From contig NZ_VUOD01000010.1 of the NCBI RefSeq assembly GCF_008386465.1, forward strand, positions 1 through 64,000: a DNA stretch of 64,000 bases. The letters run 5' to 3'. Origin of the DNA: Arenimonas fontis. Lineage in GTDB: Bacteria > Pseudomonadota > Gammaproteobacteria > Xanthomonadales > Xanthomonadaceae. The notes below the pieces were generated by a model. It ran no database searches, was not told the origin of the DNA, and worked only from the letters and a program-made list of their open reading frames with translations. The position numbers and the translations under genes were made by a program. Position 1 is the first letter of the stretch; every line of letters begins with the position of its first letter. Of this stretch, positions 54,623 to 64,000 are shown one piece after another.

Positions 54623-57391
54623 TTGTCCGCATTCACCGCCAGCCTGTTGCAGCATCCGGTTCGCCGCGCCCTGTTGGTTCTGGACGCGGAAGGCCGGGTA
54701 CTGGGCGGCAACTCCCGTGCTGCCGAGCTGGTCGGCCCGGCCCGTGAACCCTTGCTGCGGGAGGCGTTGGCGCAAGGCATCCGGCAGCTGGCCGATCATC
54801 CCGACCGGGTGGTCGGGCACCGGCATGAGGACGCCGACGGCGTGCTGGAATGCCTGCTGCGCGCCGTGCGCGACGACCGCGGCGATCTGCAGGGCTATAC
54901 CGTCAGCCTTCACGACGGCGACGACGGCGCGGAACCGGCCGAGGCGCCGGATGCGGCCCGCTGGCGCTTCGCCCTGGAAGGCGCCCGCGACGGCCTCTGG
55001 GACTGGGACGCCAGCACCGGCAAGGTATACCGGTCCGGCCGCTGCTTCAGCATGCTGGGCTACCCGCACAACGCCTTCGACGGCAGTTTCGATGCCTGGC
55101 AGGCCCTGATCCATCCGGACGACCGCCCGCGCGTCGCCGAGGCCCTGCATGCCCACCTGGCCGGCGAACGCGAGAACTATCAGGTGGACTACCGGGTGCG
55201 CGACGCCAATGGCCGCTGGCGCTGGATCCTGGACCGCGGCCGCGCCCTGCGCTGGGACACGCACGGGCGGCCCCTCCGGGTGATCGGCACCCACACCGAC
55301 ATCCACGACTACAAGCAGATCGAACTGCAGTTGCGCGAGCGCGAGCTGATCCTCAACCAGGCCCAGCACGTGGCCCGCCTGGGCAGCTGGAGCTGGGACG
55401 CCGAGGCCGATGTCCTGTGGTGGTCGGACGAGCTGTACCTGATCGCCGGCCTGCGGCCGGGCAGCACGCCGCCGCCGTTCCGTTCGCAGAAGCACCTGTT
55501 CACGCCAGAGTCCTACGCCCGCCTGCGCGAGGCCTCCATCGCCATCCTGCGCGAGGGCAAGCCCTACGCGCTGGAACTGGAGATGGTGCGGCCCAACGGC
55601 GAACGCCGGGTGGTGCAGGCGCGTGGCGAGGGCATTCCCGGTCCGGACGGGGTGGTGCGGCGGCTGGTGGGCGTGCTGCACGACATCACCGAACAGCGAC
55701 GGAGCGAGGAAACCGCGCGCTGGCGCAACGACCTGCTCAACCGCATCGCCGCCGTCGGTCGCATCGGCGGTTTCGAATTGATCCTGGACACGGACGAGCT
55801 GCACTGGACCGACGAGAACTACCGCATCCACGGCATCCCGTCCGGCACGCCGCTGCGTTTCGAAGACACCCTGCCCCACTACGCGCCCGAGTCGCGGATG
55901 GAGCTGCGCGAAGCGCTGTCACGGCTGGTCGCCGGGGTGACGCACGAGGAAACGCTGGAAGCCTGCTACTTCACGCCTGACGAGCGGCGCATCTGGTTGC
56001 GCATCACCGCCCGCATGGAGCGGCGCGACGGCCAGCCCTACCGCGTCACCGGCCTGACCCAGGACATTACCGAAGAGCACGAGGCCAACGAACGCATCGA
56101 GCAGCTGGCCCACTACGACGTGCTGACCGGCCTGCCCAACCGCTATCTCTTCGAGGCCCAGGCCAGCGCAGCGGTGGCGCTGGCGCGGACCTCCGGCAAG
56201 CCGCTGGCCCTGCTGTTCCTCGACCTGGACCGCTTCAAGTTCGTCAACGACACCCAGGGCCACGAGGCCGGCGACCGGCTGCTGCGCGAGGTGGCCGGCC
56301 GGCTGAAGGCCTGCGTGCGTGGTTCGGACATGGTCGGCCGGTTGGGCGGCGACGAATTCCTGGTGCTGTTGCGTGAGGTGGCCAGGCCCGAGGACGCGGC
56401 CCTGGTGGCGCGCAAGATCATCGATGTCCTGGGCATGCCGGTGGACCTGGGCGGCACCGAGGCGCGCATCGGCTGCAGCGTCGGCATCGCCCTGCTCAAC
56501 GACGGCATCCGGGATCTCGACGCGCTGATGCGGGCCGCCGACACCGCCATGTACGCGGCCAAGGATGCCGGTCGCAACACCTATCAGTTCTACAACGACA
56601 CGTTCTACGAAAAGGTGCGGCGGCGGGTGGCGCTGGAGCAGGAGCTGCGCGGTGCGGTGGAGCGCGGCGAGTTTCATCTGGTATTCCAGCCCACGCTGCG
56701 CCTGGCCGACGGGCGGGTCGGGGTGATCGAGGCCCTGATGCGCTGGCGCACCGCCTCAGGCGAACTGCGCAACCCGGCCGAGTTCATTCCGATCGCCGAA
56801 GAAAGCGGCGAGATCCTCGCCATGGGCCGGTGGGCCCTGGAACAGGCCTGCCGGCAGGCCCGCCGCTGGCACGAGCAGGGCCTGGCCTTCGAACGAATCG
56901 CCGTCAACGTGTCCGCGCTGCAGTTGCGCGATCCCGAGTTCGCCACCCAGGTCGTGGCGACCTGCCAGCGCACCGGCTGGGCCACCGACCGGCTGCAACT
57001 GGAAATCACCGAAAGTTCGCTGATGGCCGACTCCGAGACCCTGCGCCGCAGTTTCGAGTTGTTCCGGCGCCACGGCATCGGCCTGGCCATCGACGATTTC
57101 GGCACCGGCTTCTCCAACCTCGGCTACCTGCACCGCTTCCCGGTGCGGCACCTGAAGATAGACCGCAGTTTCGTCTCGCAGATGGGCGAACAGGCCAACA
57201 TGCTCGAGCTCACCCACGCGGTGGTCAGCCTGGGCCATGCCCTGGGCCTGAGCGTAGTGGCCGAGGGCGTGGAGACCGAGGCGCAGCAGGCCCTGCTCAA
57301 GGCCCAGGGCTGCGACGAGGCGCAGGGTTATCTCTACACCCGCCCCTTGGCCGGGCCCGAACTCGCCGACTGGCTGCGTTCACGCCGCTGA
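54623..57391 (+). CDS. PAS-GGDEF-EAL cyclic-di-GMP signalling protein
   Basis: The product has about 922 residues. Four PAS-like sensory blocks (about 10-90, 115-245, 250-375, 375-505) precede the diguanylate cyclase domain. Its active site is 'RLGGDEFLVLL' and the inhibitory I-site RxxD (Arg-Gly-Ser-Asp) sits five residues before it. The EAL domain follows with 'VIEALMRW', 'NVSALQLR', 'DDFGTGFSNL' and 'KIDRSFV', all catalytic residues present. Both synthesis and breakdown of c-di-GMP look possible. There is no membrane segment. I choose the TTG at 54623, which has GGGGAGG upstream; an in-frame ATG at 54479 and a GTG at 54581 are alternatives. Confidence 0.9.
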   Translation: MSAFTASLLQHPVRRALLVLDAEGRVLGGNSRAAELVGPAREPLLREALAQGIRQLADHPDRVVGHRHEDADGVLECLLRAVRDDRGDLQGYTVSLHDGDDGAEPAEAPDAARWRFALEGARDGLWDWDASTGKVYRSGRCFSMLGYPHNAFDGSFDAWQALIHPDDRPRVAEALHAHLAGERENYQVDYRVRDANGRWRWILDRGRALRWDTHGRPLRVIGTHTDIHDYKQIELQLRERELILNQAQHVARLGSWSWDAEADVLWWSDELYLIAGLRPGSTPPPFRSQKHLFTPESYARLREASIAILREGKPYALELEMVRPNGERRVVQARGEGIPGPDGVVRRLVGVLHDITEQRRSEETARWRNDLLNRIAAVGRIGGFELILDTDELHWTDENYRIHGIPSGTPLRFEDTLPHYAPESRMELREALSRLVAGVTHEETLEACYFTPDERRIWLRITARMERRDGQPYRVTGLTQDITEEHEANERIEQLAHYDVLTGLPNRYLFEAQASAAVALARTSGKPLALLFLDLDRFKFVNDTQGHEAGDRLLREVAGRLKACVRGSDMVGRLGGDEFLVLLREVARPEDAALVARKIIDVLGMPVDLGGTEARIGCSVGIALLNDGIRDLDALMRAADTAMYAAKDAGRNTYQFYNDTFYEKVRRRVALEQELRGAVERGEFHLVFQPTLRLADGRVGVIEALMRWRTASGELRNPAEFIPIAEESGEILAMGRWALEQACRQARRWHEQGLAFERIAVNVSALQLRDPEFATQVVATCQRTGWATDRLQLEITESSLMADSETLRRSFELFRRHGIGLAIDDFGTGFSNLGYLHRFPVRHLKIDRSFVSQMGEQANMLELTHAVVSLGHALGLSVVAEGVETEAQQALLKAQGCDEAQGYLYTRPLAGPELADWLRSRR

Positions 57392-57406
57392 GCCGGCGCC
57401 GCCCGC

Positions 57407-57643
57407 TCAGCGCGACGGGCTGTACACCGCCGCGTGGATGCAGGACAGGATGGCCACCAGCACGCCGCCGAAGGGCAGCAAGCCCAGCGACAGCAGGAAG
57501 GTGATGCCGTAGCCGATACCGGCCAGGACGAACCAGAACAGGGCCCACAACACCCGGCCCTGCACGAGCTGGCCCAGGCCTGGAATGATCAGGCTGCAGA
57601 TGGCGGCGATGACGTTGCCGGTGGAACCCTGGCCTGCGCTCAT
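57407..57643 (-). CDS. Small two-helix membrane protein
   Basis: The product has 78 residues with two hydrophobic segments (about 10-25 and 30-70). 'ICSLIIPGLGQLVQGRVLWAL' (cited 'IIPGLGQLVQGR') is a 'PGLGQ' motif common to many small membrane proteins of unknown role. I start at the ATG before M-S-A-G-Q; the frame is open about 40 codons upstream but that part is Arg/Pro-rich. It converges with the c-di-GMP gene. Confidence 0.7.
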   Translation of the reverse strand: MSAGQGSTGNVIAAICSLIIPGLGQLVQGRVLWALFWFVLAGIGYGITFLLSLGLLPFGGVLVAILSCIHAAVYSPSR

Positions 57644-57853
57644 GAAGCTCGCTCCTGTCGGGGTGGGTGAGATGCTCACAATGGGGGCGTTCCGCCGACC
57701 GGGCAAGGGGCGGTGGTCACGGCCGGCGCGCAGCACCGGTGCGCAACGCCGGGGCGCGGCGCCGGTACGCATTCCCGAGGGAAGCGCCCGGAGGATCCGT
57801 CACCGCTTTGGCCGGCGATGCCTGGCGCCGGACCGCCCTGCTAGGCTTTCGCG

Positions 57854-58768
57854 ATGGCTTACGAATACGAACGCTACGCCAAGCCGACACCGCCGCCGCC
57901 GCCTCCGAGCTGGCGCAAGCGCATGGATGCCTACTGGCGGCTGCTGCGCGGCGACCGCCCGGTCGGCACCCTGCTGCTGCTCTGGCCCACCTGGTGGGCG
58001 CTGTGGCTGGCGGCCGAAGGCCTGCCCCCGTGGAAGCTCCTGCTGATCTTCACTGCCGGCGTCTGGCTGACCCGCTCGGCCGGCTGCGTCATCAACGACT
58101 ACGCCGACCGCTGGCTGGATCCGCAGGTCGAGCGCACCCGCGGCCGGCCCCTGGCCACCGGCGAAGTCTCCGCCACCGAAGCGCTGCTGATCTTCGCGGC
58201 GATGATGCTGGCGGCGTTCGGCCTGGTGCTGCTGACCAACCGCCTGACCGTGCTGCTGAGCATCGCCGGCGCCTTCCTGGCCGCCAGCTATCCCTTCCTC
58301 AAGCGCTACACCTACCTGCCACAGGTCTACCTGGGCATCGCCTTCGGCTGGGGCATACCGATGGCCTTCGCGGCGGTGCAGGGCACGGTGCCGGCAATCG
58401 CCTGGCTGCTGTTCCTGGCCAACCTGCTGTGGACCACCGGCTACGACACCTGGTACGCCATGGTGGACCGGGAGGACGATCTGAAGGCCGGGGCGAAATC
58501 CACCGCCATCCTGTTCGGCGATGCCGACCTGATCGCCCAGACGGTGCTGTTCGGCGGCTTCCTGCTCGGCCTGGGCCTGCTCGGCGGCCGGGCCGGGCTG
58601 GGCCTGTACTACTACGTGGCCCTGGGCGTGGCGGCCGTGCTGGTGCTGCGGCAGTTCTGGGTCGCCCGCGGTCGCGGCCGGGCCGAGTGTTTCCAGGCCT
58701 TCCTGTCCAACCAGTGGGTCGGCCTGGCGGTGTTCGCCGGCATCGCCGGGCACTACGCCCTGGACTGA
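57854..58768 (+). CDS. ubiA: 4-hydroxybenzoate polyprenyltransferase UbiA
   Basis: The product has 304 residues with eight to nine transmembrane helices. The first Asp motif is '[23 protein letters not shown]' (cited '[10 protein letters not shown]', 81-90); the second is '[14 protein letters not shown]'. This matches UbiA, which attaches the polyprenyl tail to 4-hydroxybenzoate in ubiquinone synthesis. A run of seven prolines (12-18) precedes the first helix. There is no Shine-Dalgarno; TAGGCT (57842-57847) ends six bases before the ATG, so the mRNA may be leaderless. Confidence 0.95.
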   Translation: MAYEYERYAKPTPPPPPPSWRKRMDAYWRLLRGDRPVGTLLLLWPTWWALWLAAEGLPPWKLLLIFTAGVWLTRSAGCVINDYADRWLDPQVERTRGRPLATGEVSATEALLIFAAMMLAAFGLVLLTNRLTVLLSIAGAFLAASYPFLKRYTYLPQVYLGIAFGWGIPMAFAAVQGTVPAIAWLLFLANLLWTTGYDTWYAMVDREDDLKAGAKSTAILFGDADLIAQTVLFGGFLLGLGLLGGRAGLGLYYYVALGVAAVLVLRQFWVARGRGRAECFQAFLSNQWVGLAVFAGIAGHYALD

Positions 58769-58842
58769 GCGCGCGGCGGATTCTTCCGGCGGCAGGCCTG
58801 CGGCCGTCCACGGCCGCATGAAGGCGTTGCGCGCTCCTTCGC

Positions 58843-59718
58843 TCAGCCAGGCGGCGGCGCCCGGGCCAGCGCCCACAGGTCCACCCGTCGCACGCCGGCC
58901 GTGCGCAGCACCCGCGCGGCTTCGTCCAGGGTGGCGCCGGTGGTCATCACGTCGTCGAACAGGGCCAGGTGATCCGGCAGCGGCACCCCTGCCGGCACCG
59001 CGAAAGCGCCGCGCACGTTGCGGCGGCGTTCCCGGGCCTCGAGTCCGGACTGGGCTGCGGTGGCCCGGCGGCGCCGCAGGCCACCGGTCAGCAGGGGCAG
59101 GCCCAGGGCCCGGGCCAGGGGCCGGGCCAGTTCCAGGGCTTGGTCGAAGCCGCGCCGGCGCAGGCGCGAGCGGTGCAGCGGCAAGGGCAGCAGGGCCTGC
59201 GGCCGGGGTGCCGCCATGAACGCCGGCAAGGCCAGCTGCGTCAGCAGCCGACCCGCGGCCAGGTCGGCATGGAACTTGAGCCGCGGCAGCAGCCGGTCCA
59301 GCGGCGGGGCGTAGAGGAAGGCGGCCACCGCCCACGCCTGCACCGGCGGCCGTGCCAGGCAGCGCCCGCAGACCTCGCCGGCCGGTGCCGGCAGGGCGCA
59401 CCGCGGGCAGGCCGGTGGCAGACGCGGCAGGGCAGCCAGGCAAGCCGTGCACAGGTCCAGGCCGGCCTCGCCCGGGAGGCCGCAGAGCAGGCAGCGCGGC
59501 GGCAGCAGCCAGGCGGCCAGGCGTGTCAGCGCCCGGCCCGGCCAGGGCGCCGGCCTGAACGCCGCCCCGATTCCGCAAATCGGCTCCGTGGATGGCCCCG
59601 ATACAGGCCTGCCGGGCTCCGGCCCCGACCGTGCAGGGCTGGGGTTACGGACGTGACGGGCGGAACCGCCGGCGCCGTCAACCAGCCGCCCCGGCGTTTG
59701 GTTGACAGGTCCGGACAT
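58843..59718 (-). CDS. comF: ComF-family phosphoribosyltransferase-like protein
   Basis: The core (about the last 225 residues) has a zinc-ribbon with four Cys pairs ('PPRCLLCG', 'CTAC', 'CPRC', 'CGRC') and the PRPP loop '[14 protein letters not shown]'. ComF/GntX proteins serve DNA uptake or DNA-use for carbon. The start is a problem: between the ATGs at 59736/59718 and the first Cys there is no ATG, GTG or TTG, so either a 65-residue low-complexity N-terminus is real or a rare start (for example ATT at 59580, giving 245 residues) is used. Using either ATG puts the BirA operator inside the gene. Confidence 0.82.
   Translation of the reverse strand: MSGPVNQTPGRLVDGAGGSARHVRNPSPARSGPEPGRPVSGPSTEPICGIGAAFRPAPWPGRALTRLAAWLLPPRCLLCGLPGEAGLDLCTACLAALPRLPPACPRCALPAPAGEVCGRCLARPPVQAWAVAAFLYAPPLDRLLPRLKFHADLAAGRLLTQLALPAFMAAPRPQALLPLPLHRSRLRRRGFDQALELARPLARALGLPLLTGGLRRRRATAAQSGLEARERRRNVRGAFAVPAGVPLPDHLALFDDVMTTGATLDEAARVLRTAGVRRVDLWALARAPPPG
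59677..59706. promoter_or_regulatory. BirA (biotin repressor) operator of the bio operon
   Basis: GTCAACC and GGTTGAC are exact complements separated by 16 bases, the same spacing as in the E. coli bio operator (TGTAAACC-type arms). The right arm contains TTGACA (59702-59707), a likely -35 for bioB, so BirA bound to biotinyl-AMP would block this promoter. The left arm offers TTGACG on the other strand towards comF. Confidence 0.8.
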
Positions 59719-59767
59719 GCTCACCAGACTGCCCATCCCCTGGCCGCCGCGCCGTCAGGAAACCGCC

Positions 59768-60793
59768 ATGCCCGCCGTCATCCGCCATGACTGGACGCGC
59801 GAGGAAGTCCTCGCCCTGTTTGACCTGCCCTTCCCGGAGCTGCTGCACCGCGCCGCCAGCGTGCACCGCGAGCGCTTCGATCCGGCCGAGGTCCAGGTGT
59901 CGACCCTGCTGTCGGTGAAGACCGGTGGCTGCCCCGAGGACTGCGCCTACTGCCCGCAGGCCGCCCGCTATCACACCGGCGTGCAGGCAACGAAGCTGAT
60001 GAGCGCCGATCAAGTGCTGGAGAAGGCCCGCCAGGCCAAGGCCGCCGGCGCCACCCGCTTCTGCATGGGCGCCGCCTGGCGCAGCCCCAAGGACCGCGAC
60101 ATCCCCAAGGTGGCCGAGATGATCCGCGGGGTGAAGGCCCTGGGCCTGGAAACCTGCGCCACCCTCGGCATGCTCAGCGCCGACCAGGCGCGGGCCCTGC
60201 GCCAGGCCGGCCTGGACTACTACAACCACAACATCGACACCGACCCCGAGTACTACGGGCAGATCATCAGCACCCGCGAGGTGGAGGACCGCTTCCGCAC
60301 CCTGGAGCACGTGCGCGAGGCCGGCCTGAAGACCTGCTGCGGCGGCATCGTCGGCATGGGCGAGCGGCGCGAGCAGCGCGCCGGCCTGCTGATGGCCCTG
60401 GCCAACCTGCCGGCGCACCCGGATTCGGTGCCGATCAACCGGCTGGTGGAAGTGGCGGGAACGCCCCTGGCCGAGCGGCACACCGCGGCCGAGCTGGACC
60501 CGTTCGAATTCGTCCGCACCATCGCCGTGGCCCGCATCCTGATGCCGGCCTCGATGGTCCGCCTCTCGGCCGGCCGCGCCAGCATGAGCGACGAACTGCA
60601 GGCGCTGTGCTTCCTCGCCGGCGCCAACTCCATCTTCTATGGCGAGCAGCTGCTGACCACCGGCAACCCCGACACCGAGGCCGACCAGGCCCTGTTCGCC
60701 CGCCTGGGCCTGCGGCCGATGCACGTGACGCAGGAATCGGGCACCGTCCACGCCGACATCGTCGAGCCGGCCAAGCCGGCCTGCGCGGCCTGA
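59768..60793 (+). CDS. bioB: Biotin synthase BioB
   Basis: The product has 341 residues. The radical-SAM cluster motif is Cys55-x3-Cys59-x2-Cys62 ('[12 protein letters not shown]'). '[12 protein letters not shown]', 'CATLGMLS', '[12 protein letters not shown]' and '[15 protein letters not shown]' are BioB signatures, the second Fe-S cluster being held by cysteines in the middle. It inserts sulfur into dethiobiotin. The ATG has AGGA eight bases upstream; the frame is open to a TTG in the operator. It leads the operon bioB-F-H-C. Confidence 0.97.
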   Translation: MPAVIRHDWTREEVLALFDLPFPELLHRAASVHRERFDPAEVQVSTLLSVKTGGCPEDCAYCPQAARYHTGVQATKLMSADQVLEKARQAKAAGATRFCMGAAWRSPKDRDIPKVAEMIRGVKALGLETCATLGMLSADQARALRQAGLDYYNHNIDTDPEYYGQIISTREVEDRFRTLEHVREAGLKTCCGGIVGMGERREQRAGLLMALANLPAHPDSVPINRLVEVAGTPLAERHTAAELDPFEFVRTIAVARILMPASMVRLSAGRASMSDELQALCFLAGANSIFYGEQLLTTGNPDTEADQALFARLGLRPMHVTQESGTVHADIVEPAKPACAA

Positions 60794-60795
60794 GC

Positions 60796-61989
60796 ATGGC
60801 CAGGCAGCGGCTGTCGGACCGGGTCGCCGCGGCACGGGCCGAACGCGCCGCGCGTCTGGCCCTGCGCCGGCGCCGCGAGGTGGAAGCGCGCGAAGGCGCC
60901 CGCGTGCTGGTGGACGGCCGGCAACTGCTCAGCTTCTGCTCCAACGATTACCTGGGCCTGGGCCAGCACCTGGACGTGGTGGCGGCCCTGCAGGAAGCGG
61001 CCGCCTGGCACGGCCTCGGCAGCACCGGCTCGCCGGCGGTCAGCGGCCACCACGGCGAGCACGCCGCCTTCGAACGCGAGATGGCGCAATGGCTGGGCTA
61101 CCCGCGGGCCTTGCTGCTGGGCAGCGGCTACCTGGCCAACCTGGCGGTGCTGCAGTCGCTGCTGCGCGAGGGCGACGTCTGCGTGCAGGACAAGCTCAAC
61201 CACGCCTGCCTGATAGACGGCGCGCGCCTGTCCGGCGCCGAGCTCAAGCGTTACCCGCACCTGGATGTCGAGGCCGCGCTGCGCCAGTTGATGAGCCGGC
61301 GCGATGGCGCGGCGATCCTGGCCACCGACGGCGTCTTCAGCATGGACGGCGATTCCGCGCCGCTGGCCGATTTGGCCCTGGTGGCGCGTGCCCAGGGCGC
61401 CACCCTGTTCGTGGACGATGCCCATGGCATCGGCGTGCTCGGCCCCGACGGCCGTGGCAGCGTGGCCGCCGCCGGCCTCGGCCCGAGGGAAGTGCCGCTG
61501 CTGCTGCTGCCGCTGGGCAAGGCCTTCGGCGGCCAGGGCGCGGTGCTGTTGGGCCCCGAAGACCTGGTCGGCCATGTAGCCGAGACCGCTCGGCCCTACC
61601 TGTATTCGACCGCGCCGGCGCCGGCCATGGCCGCGGCCATGCGCGCCTCGCTGCGGCTGATCCGCGGCCAGGCCTGGCGCCGGGCCAAGCTGGCCTCGCT
61701 CGTGGCGCGGTTCCGTCGCGGCGCGGCCGCGCTCGGCCTGCCGCTGCAGGAATCCTTCACGCCGATCCAGCCGCTGCTGCTTGGCGAGAACCGGCGCGCG
61801 CTGGAGGTGGCGGCGGCGCTGGAGGAACGCGGCTACCTGGTCGCCGCCATCCGTCCGCCGACCGTGCCCGAGGGCCAGGCGCGCCTGCGCATCACCCTCT
61901 CGGTGGACCACAGCGAGGCCGATGTCGATGGCCTGCTGGCGGCCCTGGCCGAGGCGGTGAAGCCGCCGACCCGGCCCGTCACGATCTGA
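60796..61989 (+). CDS. bioF: 8-amino-7-oxononanoate synthase BioF
   Basis: The product has 397 residues, a PLP alpha-oxoamine synthase. '[12 protein letters not shown]', '[12 protein letters not shown]', 'DGVFSMDGD', '[11 protein letters not shown]' and the PLP lysine in '[11 protein letters not shown]' match BioF. It joins pimeloyl-ACP and alanine. It starts two bases after the bioB stop. Confidence 0.95.
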   Translation: MARQRLSDRVAAARAERAARLALRRRREVEAREGARVLVDGRQLLSFCSNDYLGLGQHLDVVAALQEAAAWHGLGSTGSPAVSGHHGEHAAFEREMAQWLGYPRALLLGSGYLANLAVLQSLLREGDVCVQDKLNHACLIDGARLSGAELKRYPHLDVEAALRQLMSRRDGAAILATDGVFSMDGDSAPLADLALVARAQGATLFVDDAHGIGVLGPDGRGSVAAAGLGPREVPLLLLPLGKAFGGQGAVLLGPEDLVGHVAETARPYLYSTAPAPAMAAAMRASLRLIRGQAWRRAKLASLVARFRRGAAALGLPLQESFTPIQPLLLGENRRALEVAAALEERGYLVAAIRPPTVPEGQARLRITLSVDHSEADVDGLLAALAEAVKPPTRPVTI

Positions 61990-62003
61990 GTCCTTCCCCC
62001 GCA

Positions 62004-62774
62004 GTGGAGCTTCACCACGACATTCGCGGCGCCGGCCCCGACCTGGTGCTCCTGCACGGCTGGGCCATGCATGCCGGCGTGTTTGAGCCACTGGTCGAAC
62101 GCCTGTCCTCGCAGTTCACCCTGCACCTGGTGGACCTGCCGGGGCACGGACGCAGCGCGGGCAGTGGCATTCCGCTGCGCCTGGAGGACACCGCGCAGGC
62201 GATCGCCGCCGTGGTGCCGGAGCAGGCGCTGTGGCTGGGCTGGTCGCTGGGCGGTTTGGTGACGCTGCACGCGGCCGCGTCCGGCGCCGCCAGCGCCCGT
62301 GGCCTGGTGCTGCTGGCGTCCAGTCCGCGTTTCGTACGCGCCGAGGACTGGCCGGCCGGCATGGACCCGGCCGTGTTCGAAGGCTTCGCGCAGCAGCTGG
62401 CCGCCGACTGGCGCGGCACCGTCGACCGCTTCCTCGCCCTGGAAGTGCACGGCAGCGAGAATATGCGCGAGGAGCTGCGCCTGCTGCGCGCCATGGCCTT
62501 CGCCCACGGCGAGCCGGAGGCGACGGTGCTGGCCGATGGCCTGGCCCTGCTCGCCCGGGGCGACCTGCGCCCGGCGCTGCCCGGACTGTCGGTGCCCTCG
62601 CTGTGGATCGCCGGCCGCCGCGATCGCGTCGTGCACCCCGATGCCATGCGCGCCGCCGCCGAAGCCGCGCCCGGCGCGTGCTTCCTGGAAGTGCAGCGCG
62701 CCGGCCACGCACCCTTCCTCACTCACGCCGACGTCGTCGCCGACGCGGTTGCCGATTTCGCCGCCAGCCTCTGA
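62004..62774 (+). CDS. bioH: Pimeloyl-ACP methyl ester esterase BioH
   Basis: The product has 256 residues with a GTG start. 'LVLLHGWAMHAGVFEPL', 'VDLPGHGRS' and the nucleophile Ser81 in 'GWSLGGLV' are BioH-like; the Asp in 'AGRRDRVV' and the His in 'RAGHAPF' complete the triad. It removes the methyl group from pimeloyl-ACP methyl ester at the end of the BioC-dependent route. It is 14 bases after bioF. Confidence 0.93.
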   Translation: MELHHDIRGAGPDLVLLHGWAMHAGVFEPLVERLSSQFTLHLVDLPGHGRSAGSGIPLRLEDTAQAIAAVVPEQALWLGWSLGGLVTLHAAASGAASARGLVLLASSPRFVRAEDWPAGMDPAVFEGFAQQLAADWRGTVDRFLALEVHGSENMREELRLLRAMAFAHGEPEATVLADGLALLARGDLRPALPGLSVPSLWIAGRRDRVVHPDAMRAAAEAAPGACFLEVQRAGHAPFLTHADVVADAVADFAASL

Positions 62775-62776
62775 CC

Positions 62777-63652
62777 GTGAACGACGTGTTCGACCGCCGC
62801 CAGCTCCGCCGCGCCTTCGGCCGCGCCGCGCCACGCTACAACGAGGTGGCGCGCCTGCAGCAGGAGATCGAACAGCGCCTGCTCGAGCAGCTGGAGTACC
62901 TGGACGACCGCCAGCCCGGCCGCATCCTCGACCTGGGCTGCGGCCCCGGCCGCGCCGCCGGCGCCATGAAGAAGCGCTGGCCGCGCGCCGAGGTGATCGC
63001 CCTGGACGCGGCCCTGCCGATGCTGCGGGAAGTGCCGCGGCACACCCGCTTCTGGCGGCCGGTGCGGCGGATCTGCGCCGATGTGATGCGGCTGCCGCTG
63101 GCCGACCAGTGTGCCGACCTGCTGTTCTCCAACCTCTGCCTGCAGTGGGTGGACGACCTGCCGGCGGTGCTGTCGGAGTTCCGCCGCGTGCTGCGGCCCG
63201 ATGGCCTGCTGCTGTTCACCACCTTTGGCCCCGACACCCTGATCGAGCTGCGCGAGGCCTACCTGGCCGCCGGCGAGGAGCCGCCGCTTTCGCCCTTCGC
63301 GCACATCCAGCAGGTGGGCGACGCGATGATGGCCGCCGGCTTCCGCGACCCGGTGCTGGACCGCGACGAGCTCACCCTCGAATACCCGGACGTGCATGCG
63401 CTGATGCGCGAGCTGAAGGCCATCGGCGCCGGCGATGCCCGCCGCGACCGCCCGCGCGGCCTGGCCGGCCGCGGTCGCCTGCAGCGGGTGACCGCCGCCT
63501 ACGAGCAGCAGCGCCGCAATGGCGTGCTGCCTTCCACCTGGGAAGTGATCACCGCCCAGGCCTGGGGCCCGCAGCCCGGCGCACCGCGGCGCGAGCGCGG
63601 CGCCGACCTGGCGGCCTTCCCCGCCGACCGCATTCCGGTGCGGCGCCGTTGA
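62777..63652 (+). CDS. bioC: Malonyl-ACP O-methyltransferase BioC
   Basis: The product has 291 residues with a GTG start. 'FGRAAPRYNEVARLQQEI', the SAM motif 'ILDLGCGPGRAAGA' (50-63), 'LPLADQCADLLFSNLCLQWVDDL' (cited 'FSNLCLQWVDDLP'), 'TFGPDTLIELREA' and 'VLPSTWEVI' match BioC. It methylates malonyl-ACP to start pimelate synthesis. It begins two bases after bioH. With bioB and bioF this leaves bioA and bioD to be found elsewhere. Confidence 0.93.
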   Translation: MNDVFDRRQLRRAFGRAAPRYNEVARLQQEIEQRLLEQLEYLDDRQPGRILDLGCGPGRAAGAMKKRWPRAEVIALDAALPMLREVPRHTRFWRPVRRICADVMRLPLADQCADLLFSNLCLQWVDDLPAVLSEFRRVLRPDGLLLFTTFGPDTLIELREAYLAAGEEPPLSPFAHIQQVGDAMMAAGFRDPVLDRDELTLEYPDVHALMRELKAIGAGDARRDRPRGLAGRGRLQRVTAAYEQQRRNGVLPSTWEVITAQAWGPQPGAPRRERGADLAAFPADRIPVRRR

Positions 63653-63745
63653 AGCAACTGCGCCCGGTGTCGGCCGGGCACAGCCTTCGCGGCGGCGGCG
63701 TTACACTGCCGGAGCCGCCGGCCGGCGGTGTCACCGGAGTCCGCG

Positions 63746-64000
63746 ATGTCCACCGCCCGCCTGCTGCTCGCCGCCGCCTGCGCCGCCGCCCTTGCCGCCT
63801 GCGCCGGCCAGGAAACCCGCGTGATCGCCGACAGCGGCGACATCGTCACCGACACCGACTGGTACGAGCAGTCGCCCACCGCCGGCCAGGCCGCGCCGGC
63901 GCCGCAGGCGGTGCTGCGCCTCGGCGAGGGCCGCTTCAGCCTGCGCGGCCCCTGCAACAACCACACCGGCGCCTGGCGCAACGACGGCGGCACCTGGACC
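63746..64000 (+). CDS. META-domain lipoprotein, cut off by the window end
   Basis: The first 85 residues are visible. The signal peptide ends in a lipobox (L-A-A-C, Cys19). 'RLGEGRFSLRGPCNNHTGAW' (cited 'LRGPCNNHTGAW') resembles the HslJ/META pattern with the conserved G-x-C-N-N. GGAG precedes the ATG by eight bases. The rest lies beyond the window. TACACT at 63701-63706 may be part of its promoter. Confidence 0.7.
   Translation, partial: MSTARLLLAAACAAALAACAGQETRVIADSGDIVTDTDWYEQSPTAGQAAPAPQAVLRLGEGRFSLRGPCNNHTGAWRNDGGTWT

Overview
The window reads as chromosomal DNA of a high-GC gammaproteobacterium, most like the Xanthomonadales/Lysobacterales. I infer this from the families present rather than from any marker gene: long-form QueF, ZapE, an RluE-type pseudouridine synthase, a monomeric 80-kDa-type isocitrate dehydrogenase, a bioB-F-H-C operon behind a BirA operator, a TraB/GumN-type secreted protein and a NodT/HAE1 efflux operon. 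Coding density is very high. Many neighbours overlap by 4 or 8 bases. There is one tRNA gene and no rRNA, CRISPR array or recognisable insertion sequence.

0-10 kb: a translationally coupled OmpA-domain operon with two unrecognised envelope genes, then tatD, a serine hydrolase, hrpB (with a palindromic repeat read in frame), a histone-H1-like Lys/Ala protein, a methyltransferase, rluE and a methyltransferase-fold lipoprotein. 10-21 kb: katG with a candidate OxyR box and icd convergent on it, followed by ykgJ-like, lipoprotein, queF, nrdB and nrdA. The nrdA leader carries a promoter embedded in two NrdR boxes and then a cobalamin riboswitch, so class I ribonucleotide reductase appears to be repressed both by nucleotide status (NrdR) and by B12. 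This implies a B12-dependent reductase elsewhere in the genome.

21-40 kb: an M20 amidohydrolase, zapE, an alpha/beta hydrolase, an ExeM-type secreted nuclease and cytochrome c5. Next comes a MASE1 membrane protein whose kinase core has lost its phospho-acceptor, overlapping a NYN/OST-HTH nuclease-like gene. Then follow a PyrR-like phosphoribosyltransferase and a DNA-damage cluster of a MrfA-like helicase, a MrfB-like exonuclease and an AlkC-like alkylation repair protein. The block ends with a universal stress protein, a RidA/CPBP-protease/I78-inhibitor operon and an LCAT-type lipoprotein.

40-54 kb: a degenerate TraB/GumN protein, an RND efflux operon (SDR-like protein, adaptor, pump, outer-membrane factor) divergent from a LysR regulator across a perfect dyad, a DmeF-type metal exporter and a methyltransferase. 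Between that methyltransferase and tRNA-Arg(CCG) lies a small accessory patch with an AbiE toxin-antitoxin pair and a pRiA4b ORF-3-type gene.

54-64 kb: a PAS-GGDEF-EAL protein, a small membrane protein, ubiA, comF divergent from bioB-bioF-bioH-bioC across a BirA operator, and the start of a META-domain lipoprotein cut by the window edge. All family names come from reading motifs by eye; no database search was run.
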